Source: CAWEHT01 sp963808455 (lineage in GTDB: Bacteria > Chloroflexota > Anaerolineae > CG2-30-64-16). From it: a DNA stretch of 12,880 nucleotides. The stretch is taken from assembly GCA_963808455.1 (NCBI GenBank), contig CAWEHT010000302.1:1-12880 (forward strand). The letters run 5' to 3'. Below, one piece after another: positions 1 through 6,477 of the stretch. Positions within the stretch are counted from its first letter, which is position 1. The number at the start of each line of letters is the position of its first letter. The translations under genes were made by a program, and so were the position numbers. The notes under the pieces were generated by a model that saw nothing but the letters and a program-made list of their open reading frames with translations, made no database searches and had not been told where the DNA came from.

Positions 1-732
1 GCTCTCTCTCTGGACTTTGAGAACAACATCCGGCTGCAATTGAACCTCTTGGAGGGCGTGGCGCAGCTGGGGCTCCCTGCCCGCGTTCTGGTGGTCGGTT
101 CCGCAGAGGAGTACGGCCAGATCCGCCCGGAGGATCTCCCGGTCAGCGAAACCGCGCCGATGCGTCCGGCCACGCCCTATGCGGTCAGCAAGATCGCGCA
201 AGACTATCTTGGCTTGCAGTACCACCTGACTTACAAAGTCCAGACCATCCGAGCAAGGCCGTTCAATCACATCGGGCCACGCCAGAGCCTCGGCTTCGTG
301 GCAGCGGACTTCGCTTTTCAAATCGCGCAGATCGAAAGGGGCCAGCAAACGCCCGAGGTCAAGGTGGGCAATCTGGATGCGGAGCGCGACTTCAGCGACG
401 TGCGTGATATTGTGAGGGGCTATTTCCTGGCGCTGACGCAGGGCCAGCCCGGCGAGGCCTACAACCTCGGATCGGGAGTCGCACGCCCTGTGCGTTTCCT
501 GCTGGACACCCTGATCGGGCTGGCCGATCACAAAGTTACCGTCGTGCAGGAAGCCGCGCGCCTGCACAGCGACTCCGTGCCAAGACTGGTCGCCGACTGC
601 GCCAAGCTGCGGGCCTGCACCGGGTGGCACACGACGATACCACTCGAACAAAGCCTCGCCGACGTGCTGGCATACTGGCGGGAGCAGTCACGGGCCAGCA
701 AAAACGCAACACCTTCTGCGCTACAGCGCTGA
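1..732 (+). CDS. rmd: GDP-6-deoxy-D-mannose reductase (GDP-4-keto-6-deoxymannose reductase), 5' end missing
   Basis: The reading frame is open from base 1, so the N-terminal NAD(P)-binding half lies outside the window. The visible 243 residues form the second part of an extended short-chain dehydrogenase. The catalytic Ser is in GSAEEYG (Ser34 of the visible part) and the Tyr and Lys are in YAVSK (Tyr60, Lys64). They are followed by RARPFNHIGPRQ, and by GNLDAERDFSDVRD where the nucleotide-sugar site is formed. The FNHIGPRQ and GNLDAERDF wording is typical of Rmd, which reduces GDP-4-keto-6-deoxy-D-mannose to GDP-D-rhamnose in the cytoplasm. The gmd gene that makes its substrate follows after 39 nt, which supports the call. 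GDP-fucose synthase or a GDP-6-deoxytalose-forming relative are alternatives that sequence alone does not exclude. No frame break is seen in this gene. Confidence 0.85.
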   Translation, partial: ALSLDFENNIRLQLNLLEGVAQLGLPARVLVVGSAEEYGQIRPEDLPVSETAPMRPATPYAVSKIAQDYLGLQYHLTYKVQTIRARPFNHIGPRQSLGFVAADFAFQIAQIERGQQTPEVKVGNLDAERDFSDVRDIVRGYFLALTQGQPGEAYNLGSGVARPVRFLLDTLIGLADHKVTVVQEAARLHSDSVPRLVADCAKLRACTGWHTTIPLEQSLADVLAYWREQSRASKNATPSALQR

Positions 733-756
733 CCGTGACCCGGCATCCTGCTTGTT

Positions 757-763
757 GGGAGGG
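757..763 (+). promoter_or_regulatory. Ribosome binding site of gmd
   Basis: GGGAGGG lies 8 nt before the ATG at 772, within the 39-nt gap after rmd. It is one of the strongest Shine-Dalgarno sequences in the window and fixes the gmd start. Confidence 0.75.
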
Positions 764-771
764 CTAATCTG

Positions 772-1760
772 ATGCCAAAGGCACTCATCACTGGGATCAC
801 AGGTCAGGACGGCTCGTATCTGGCCGACTTCCTGCTCAGCAAGGGTTATGAAGTCCTGGGCATGGTACGCCGCACGAGCACGATCAATTTCGATCGCGTG
901 CGGCACATACAGGACTGCATTACCATTGTCCACGGCGACCTTCTGGACCAGGTGAGCTTGATCGACATCCTGCAAGAGCACCATCCTGACGAGGTCTACA
1001 ACCTGGCGGCGCAAAGCTTTGTGCCGGCAAGCTTCGGGCAGCCGGTGCTGACCGGGGAATTCACCGCCCTTGGCGTTACGCGGGTGTTGGATGCCATCCG
1101 CTGCACCGACCGCTCGGCATCGTTTCTACCAGGCGTCGAGCTCGGAGATGTTCGGCAAGGTGCAGGAGGTGCCGCAGCGCGAGACGACTCCTTGTACCCG
1201 CGGAGCCCGTACGGCGTGGCCAAGGTGTACGGGCACTGGATTACCATCAACTATCGGGAGAGCTACAACCTCTTTGCCTGCTCCGGCATACTCTTCAACC
1301 ACGAGTCGGCCGCGCCGCGGCCTCGAGTTCGTCACACACAAAATCACCAACGCGGTAGCGCGCATCAAGCTGGGGATGGCCAATTCGGTGCACCTCGGCA
1401 ACCTGGACGCCCGCCGTGACTGGGGCTGGGCGCCGGACTATGTCGCGCGATGTGGCTGATGCTGCAACAGGACAAGCCCGACGACTACGTGGTAGCCACC
1501 GGCGAAACCCATTCCATCCGCGAGTTCTGTGAGGAAGCTTTCGGCTACGCGGGCCTGGACTGGCAGAAATACGTGGTAGTTGAACCCACAGTTCTACCGC
1601 CCGGCAGAGGTCGATTTCCTGGTAGGCGATGCCAGCAAGGCCAAGCGCGTGCTTGGCTGGGAGCCTACCATCACCTTCCGCGAACTGGTCCGCAACATGG
1701 TGGACGCGGACTTCAGCCGAGCTGCGGCAGATGGGCAACCACACTCCCTGCGTCGGATGA
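772..1760 (+). CDS. gmd: GDP-mannose 4,6-dehydratase, interrupted by five frame breaks
   Basis: Gmd converts GDP-D-mannose to GDP-4-keto-6-deoxy-D-mannose with bound NADP, the step before Rmd. The start is the ATG at 772. Residues 4-12 carry the Rossmann nucleotide motif (TGITGQDGS region), followed by the dehydratase signature RRTSTINFDR. The active-site SSSE is at 1136-1147 and the catalytic Tyr and Lys of YGVAK are at 1210-1224. Later come RRGLEFVT, GNLDARRDWG and NPQFYRPAEVD, all diagnostic of Gmd. These pieces lie in alternating frames. Breaks are needed near 1115 (extra base), 1190 (missing base), 1309 (extra G), 1446 (missing base) and 1581 (extra base). In the last frame no stop occurs before the next gene. 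A stop at 1758-1760 in the third frame is the likely true end, giving about 329 residues, normal for the family. Identity is very sure; the exact end is not. Intact motifs favour sequencing errors over a dead gene. Confidence 0.85.
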
Positions 1761-1765
1761 AACTC

Positions 1766-1770
1766 AGGAG
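1766..1770 (+). promoter_or_regulatory. Ribosome binding site of the hexose-phosphate mutase gene
   Basis: AGGAG lies 10 nt before the ATG at 1781. This start is chosen because the protein from here begins with the conserved FGTDGWRA segment of the mutase family. The frame itself stays open upstream into the end of gmd. Confidence 0.65.
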
Positions 1771-1780
1771 CACCATACCG

Positions 1781-3221
1781 ATGTCCGACATCAGCTTTGG
1801 CACCGACGGGTGGCGAGCACGCATCGCCGAAGACTACACTTTTGACAATGTTCGTCGCTGCACGCAAGGGTTCGCCGACTATCTGAAGGCCAAATATCCT
1901 CGCGACGATGATCAGTCGCGCGGCGTGATAGTCGGCGGCGACCGGCGTTTTCAATCCGAGCATTTCGCTGCTGCTGCTGCAGAGGTGCTCGCAGGGAACG
2001 GGATCGTGGCCCACTTCTGCGGTGGAGGCGTTCCCACGCCTATCCTCTCGTTCGGCGTAACCGAGCGGAACGCCCTGGGCGCCATCAACATCACGGCCAG
2101 CCACAACCCACCTACCGACAACGGCTTCAAGGTGCGCGACGCCAGCGGAGGTGCCATCGCGCCGGACGGCCTGAAGGCCATCGAAGAGCGCATCCCTGTC
2201 TCGGCGCACGATATCAAGCGGATCGACTTCGGCGAGGCCGCACGGGCTGGGCTGATCTGCGAGTACAGCCCGATGCAGCGCTATGACGAGCGCATCCGTT
2301 CTCTGGTCGATGTCGACGCGATCCGCGATGCCGGCTTCAAGGTGCTGGTCGACAACATGTGGGGCAATGGTGCGGGCTACATCAGCCATTTCATCAGCGG
2401 CGGCGCCACGCAGGTGATCGAATACCATGCCGACCGCAACCCGCTCTTTCCGGAGATGCACCGGCCCGAGCCGATCCCACCAAACGTGGATGCAGGCCTG
2501 GCCCGCAGCCGCGAGCTGGGCGTGGACGCGACATGCATCATGGATGGCGACGCCGACCGCTGTGGCTTCGGCGACGAGAACGGCCACTTCGTGGACCAGC
2601 TGCGCGTGTTCGGCTTGCTCGCCATGTATATGCTGGAGGTGCGCGGCGAGCGGGGCGCCATCGTCAAGACGCTGAGCACCACCTCGATGCTGGACAAGCT
2701 GGGCGCGCGCTATGGGGTGCCGGTGATCAACACCGGGGTCGGCTTCAAATATGTGGCGCCTGCCATGATCGAACACGCTGGGCTGATCGGCGGCGAAGAG
2801 AGCGGCGGCTACGCTTTTCGGGGCCACGTCCCAGAACGTGACGGCATCCTCTCCAACCTCTGCCTGCTCGACTTGATGCGGCGCACGGGGAAAAAGCCCA
2901 CGCAGCTTCTCGAGATGCTGTTCGGCCTGGTTGGTGGCCCCCATTACTACGACCGAATCGACACGCGTGTGGCGGACGAAGCCGTCAAACAGAAGGCACG
3001 TGGGCGCCTGGACGATGCGCAGCCGGCCACCGTAGGTGGCCTGCGCGTCACCGGCAAGATCACCACCGACGGCTACAAGTTCGTGTTGGAGGATGGGGGC
3101 TGGCTCCTCGTCCGGTTCTCGGGCACGGAGCCCCTGATTCGGCGTCTATTGCGAGACGATGCATCAGGATAAAGTGCAAGCCATTCTGCAGGATGGGAAG
3201 GCCCTGGCAGGGATCGTGTGA
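1781..3221 (+). CDS. Phosphoglucomutase/phosphomannomutase (alpha-D-phosphohexomutase), one frame break near the 3' end
   Basis: The enzyme interconverts hexose 6-phosphate and 1-phosphate and here probably supplies mannose-1-phosphate for GDP-mannose. All four family motifs are present. FGTDGWRA is at the N-terminus. The phosphoserine loop TASHNPP has catalytic Ser107. The metal loop DGDADR has Asp255, Asp257 and Asp259. The sugar-binding loop GEESGGY is at 338-344. The C-terminal phosphate-binding RFSGTEPLIR starts at residue 445. Just after it, at about 3143, one extra C shifts the frame to a premature stop at 3170-3172. Correcting it restores VYCETMHQDKVQ and the TGA at 3219-3221, giving about 479 residues, the usual length. 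The TGA overlaps the GTG start of the next gene. Whether glucose or mannose phosphate is preferred cannot be read from the sequence; the gmd/rmd context favours mannose. Confidence 0.92.
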
Positions 3222-4054
3222 GCATCATCGACACGCACTGCCATCTCGACCAGCCCCAGTTCGACGCGGACCTGGCGGCCGTGCTCGACCGGGCCGCGGC
3301 GGTGGGGGTGACAAGGATCATCGATCCTGGCGTCGATCTGGCCTCCTGCCGGAAGGCACTGGACCTGGCCGATCGCCACCCCGAAATCTTCGTGGCAATC
3401 GGCGTTCACCCGAACGATTGCTCCGGTTTTGATGCCGGCACGCTTGCCGAATTTACGCGAGATGGCATCCCATCCCAGGGTAGTGGCTATCGGCGAGATC
3501 GGCCTGGATTACTATCGTGAGCCGCGTGCCCCACGAACAGCAGAAGAAGGCGCTCCGAGCGCAGTTGCGCCTTGCAAGCGAGCTGGACCTGCCGGTGATC
3601 CTGCATTGCCGCGACGCTCAGGGGTCGGACCGTGATGCCCACCGGGACCTTCTGTGGGAATTAGCACAATGGGGGCCTGACGTACGGAAACGCCGGGGGC
3701 CCGATGCTATCTTGGGGGTGTTGCACGCCTTTTCCGGCGATGCAGCGACGGCCAGGCAAGCCTACGATCTGGGCCTCGTGCTTAGCCTCGGCGGGCCGGT
3801 CACCTTCGCGAATGCGCGGGGAGCTGCGCCAGATCGTGCCGAAACTGCAAGTCAACCGTCTGATGCTCGAGACCGATGCCCCGTACCTGGCCCCCGATCC
3901 TTATCGCGGACGGCGCAATGAGCCAGCCTATCTCCCCCTGGTAGTGGAGGCGCTGGCAGCGCTGTGCGAGGTCTCACCGTTGGCCGTCGAGCAACACACA
4001 TCTGAAACGGCGCACCGATGCTTTGGCAGACTTGACCAGAAGTGCCCCCCATGA
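3218..4054 (+). CDS. tatD: TatD-family metal-dependent hydrolase (deoxyribonuclease-like), three frame breaks
   Basis: TatD proteins are amidohydrolase-fold enzymes with two metals; characterised members are 3'-5' DNA exonucleases in the cytoplasm. The start is the GTG at 3218, overlapping the previous stop as GTGA, which suggests translational coupling. Metal ligands are visible: His7 and His9 in DTHCHLD, Glu (3495-3497) in GEIGLDYYR, His (3604-3606) in HCRDA, His (3724-3726) in HAFSG, and Asp (3875-3877) in ETDAPYL. Three single-base breaks separate these motifs: an extra T in the TTT run at 3452-3454, a missing base near 3525, and an extra G in GGGG at 3818-3821. Corrected length is about 278 residues, slightly longer than the usual 255-265. 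TatD genes often sit among unrelated housekeeping genes, so its place in a sugar operon need not mean a role in glycan synthesis. Confidence 0.88.
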
Positions 4055-4061
4055 AGGACCG

Positions 4062-5075
4062 ATGAGAAACGGACTGGCAATCCTGGACCTCACTCACGAG
4101 GACTTGCAACACGTCGAGCGCAAGATCCGCGAGATGTGCGAGGGCACCTTCGAGCCGCTCGGAGAAGTGTTCATGCACCTCATCGGGGGCGGCGGCAAGC
4201 GCCTGCGCCCGGCTTTGGCGCTGATGGCCTATCGCTTCTATGCCTCCGAGGGTTCTGACCGCATCATCGCGCTGGCGGCAGCCGTGGAGGCGCTGCATAC
4301 CGCAACCCTGGTGCACGACGATCTGATCGATGGCGCGCTCATGCGGCGCGGCAAGACGACGCTCAACGCCCAGTGGAGCAAGGGGGCCACCGTCCTCGGA
4401 GGAGATTATCTGTTCGCTCGCTCAGCCGGCTTTGCCGCCGAGACCGGCAGCCTGCAAGTGGTTCAGATCTTCGCCGAGACGCTTCGCATCATTTGCGACG
4501 GCGAGTTGCGCCAGATGTTCGCGAACGGGCAGTGGCGAATCCCCAAGGAAAGCTACTATCGCCGTATCTTTGCCAAGACGGCGTCGCTTTTCGCCGCGGC
4601 GGCCCGCATGGGGGCGATCCTGGCGGATGCGCCCTCCGCGGCCGAACAGGCACTCTATGACTACGGCTACCAGCTCGGCATGGCCTTCCAGATCGTGGAC
4701 GACATCCTGGATTTTGTGGGCGACGAGGCCGTGCTTGGCAAGCCGGTGGGCAGCGACCTCGAGACAAGGCACCGTGACCTTGCCTTTCTACTACTTCCTG
4801 AAAGCCATCCAGACCCGGAATCCCTGGCCCTGCTCCTGGAGGCCGATTACGCGCGCCCCGCCGGTCGCGTGCCGGCCGGACCGGACGGCCAGTCTGGCGG
4901 CATCGACACGCTGGTGAGGATGGTCGGCCAGGATGCTCGCGCCATCGCTGCGGCGCGCCAGGAGGCTAGCGATTTCGCCCAGGAAGCCAAACGGCGCCTG
5001 GATGGCCTGCCGGCGGGCGAGCTGCGCCAGGCTTTGGCAGACCTCGCCGACTTCGTCGTGGCGCGCGACGCCTAA
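4062..5075 (+). CDS. Long-chain all-trans polyprenyl diphosphate synthase, two compensating frame breaks
   Basis: The enzyme condenses isopentenyl diphosphate units onto an allylic primer to make long prenyl chains for quinones or lipid carriers. The first aspartate-rich motif is DDLID (Asp86, Asp87, Asp90), followed by MRRG. The second is FQIVDDILD (Asp213, Asp214, Asp217). The N-terminal GGGGKRLRPAL substrate motif is also present. Ala and Thr rather than bulky aromatic residues before the first DD fit a long-chain product. At about 4761 one extra G leaves the frame; the expected RQGTVTLPFYY then reads in frame 1, and a missing base near 4805-4815 returns it. The reading is therefore open throughout but locally wrong. 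The ATG at 4062 is chosen because homology begins there. AAGGA at 4054-4058 precedes it by only 3 nt, an unusually short spacing. An in-frame TTG at 4023 would overlap tatD. Corrected length is about 337 residues. The exact chain length is not predictable. Confidence 0.88.
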   Translation: MRNGLAILDLTHEDLQHVERKIREMCEGTFEPLGEVFMHLIGGGGKRLRPALALMAYRFYASEGSDRIIALAAAVEALHTATLVHDDLIDGALMRRGKTTLNAQWSKGATVLGGDYLFARSAGFAAETGSLQVVQIFAETLRIICDGELRQMFANGQWRIPKESYYRRIFAKTASLFAAAARMGAILADAPSAAEQALYDYGYQLGMAFQIVDDILDFVGDEAVLGKPVGSDLETRHRDLAFLLLPESHPDPESLALLLEADYARPAGRVPAGPDGQSGGIDTLVRMVGQDARAIAAARQEASDFAQEAKRRLDGLPAGELRQALADLADFVVARDA

Positions 5076-5084
5076 GCCCAGATC

Positions 5085-6344
5085 ATGCGGGTCCTTTTCG
5101 TTTCTGGCGAATACCCGCCGATGCAAGGCGGCGTGGGGGACTATACCCACTGCCTGGGGCTGGCGCTGGCCCGCCTCGGCGCCGACATCCACGTGCTGGC
5201 GCGACCACCGGCCGAGGCAGGCGGCGCGCCTGCGCCGGCCACGCCGGACGAACCGGTCGTTCACAGGACCATGCGCAACGCCGGATGGGACCTTTGGCGT
5301 CACGTCACTAAGTTCGGCCGGCCAGCTGCAGCCCGACATCATCCACATCCAGTACCAATCAGGGGCCTACGACTTGCATCCGGCCGTCAACTTCCTGCCG
5401 TGGCGGTTGCGAGCGGCGCGCCGCGTCGCCGAGCGGCGCTCCTCCCCGGCCCCCGCGGTGAGACTCGGCCGGCCTCGCCCGGCGATCCTCACGACCTTCC
5501 ACGATCTGCGCCAGCCCTACATGTTTCCGAAAGCCGGCCCGCTGCGCTGGCAGGCCGTGCTGGCCATGGCCCGGCAGAGCGATGCCGTCGTGGTCACCAA
5601 CCCCGACGACTGGGCCCAGTTGTCCCATGCCGCCCCCCAGCTGGCCGCCCGCATGCGGCCCATCCCGATCGGCAGCAACGTCGATCGGCGGCCCCCGGCG
5701 GGATACGAAAGAGCCAGCCGCCGCGCCGCCTGGGACACAGGTCCTGACGATTGGCTGCTGGCCTACTTCGGCTTTGTCCACCGGAACAAGGGCACGGAAA
5801 CCTTGATCCGCGCCCTCGATGCCCTCGTGGGCGCCGGCCGGCCGGCGCGCCTGATCATGGTCGGCGGCCAGACCGGCAGCAGCGATCCCACCAACGTAGC
5901 GTATTTAGCTGAGGTCAAGGCCCTGATCGAGGAACGGAAGCTGGCCGGGCGGGTCAGGTGGACGGGCTTCACGCCCGACGAAGAGGTGTCGGCCAACCTT
6001 CTGGCGGCAGATTGCGCCGTGCTGCCCTATTGCCAGGGCGCATCCGTGCGCCATGGCAGCCTGATGGCAGCCCTGGCGCACGGCCTGCCGATCGTGACGA
6101 CACTCGATCCGGCGGCGGAGGAGAACGGCGCAAAGGCCCAGTTCGCCCGGCTCGAAGATGGCCTCTCCGCCTGCCTCACCCGACCGGACGACCCGCGCGC
6201 GCTGGCCGAGGCGGTCACCCGCCTGATGACAGACGCCGATCTGCGGCGCAGGCTGGCCGCCGGGGCGCTCAGCCTGGCACGCCAGTTCGAATGGGAGACC
6301 ATCGCGAGCAGCACCTGGAGGCCTACCGCGCGGCTTGCCCATGA
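5085..6344 (+). CDS. GT4-like glycosyltransferase (GT-B fold), two frame breaks
   Basis: This is a cytoplasmic, nucleotide-sugar-dependent glycosyltransferase of GT-B fold, the last gene of the plus-strand series. The start ATG is 9 nt after the prenyl synthase stop; I see no clear Shine-Dalgarno sequence. The acceptor domain opens with GEYPPMQGGVGDYT (residues 9-21 or so), typical of GT4. The donor domain shows YFGFVHRNKGTETLIRAL and the C-terminal TGFTPDEEVSANLLAADC and HGSLMAALAHGLPIVTT. An extra base near 5321-5323 moves the coding frame so that QLQPDIIHIQYQ follows HVTKFGR. A missing base near 6304 restores EQHLEAYRA and the TGA at 6342-6344, about 419 residues. The usual EX7E glutamates are not evident: the segment at 6061-6084 reads LMAALAHG where many GT4 enzymes have a Glu. 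A D-rhamnosyl or D-mannosyl donor is an inference from context only. Confidence 0.8.
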
Positions 6345-6477
6345 TTCAGGTAAAGGGAGCCCGTTGTCTCGTCTTCCCGAGCTTTGCGCCGGGCCGGCAT
6401 GACAAACGCTGCCACCGAAGGCCTTCCCTTCACAGGCCATAAGGACGGCGGAGCCGCGGGCTAGAGAAACCCCATCC
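6345..6477. other. Convergent intergenic region
   Basis: These 133 nt separate the 3' ends of the two convergent gene sets. A 10-bp perfect palindrome, GAAGGCCTTC, lies at 6417-6426, and short GC-rich inverted repeats (GCCG/CGGC) occur on both sides of it. No long stem followed by a T run is visible on either strand, so no intrinsic terminator is called. No small gene is supported. Confidence 0.5.

Noticed and set aside
1295..2944. 549-codon open frame on the minus strand opposite gmd and the mutase
   Set aside because: It is antisense to genes with complete catalytic motifs, its translation resembles no family I know, and long antisense open frames are common in GC-rich DNA.
3440..3830. Frame changes in tatD as programmed frameshifting
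   Set aside because: Three separate breaks in both directions, without a slippery heptamer or downstream structure that I can see, in a family not known for frameshifting; indel errors explain them better.
4023..4061. TTG start giving the prenyl synthase 13 extra residues
   Set aside because: It overlaps the end of tatD and adds residues without family resemblance; the ATG at 4062 fits the expected N-terminus.
4933..5084. Glycosyltransferase start at 4933 in frame 1
   Set aside because: That frame overlaps the conserved end of the prenyl synthase and gives Arg/Ser/Trp-rich nonsense; the true N-terminus (GGVGDYT motif) is in the frame starting at 5085.
6417..6426. Perfect palindrome GAAGGCCTTC between the convergent genes
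   Set aside because: Ten bases with no loop, no T run and no second copy noticed; likely chance, and not a convincing terminator or operator.
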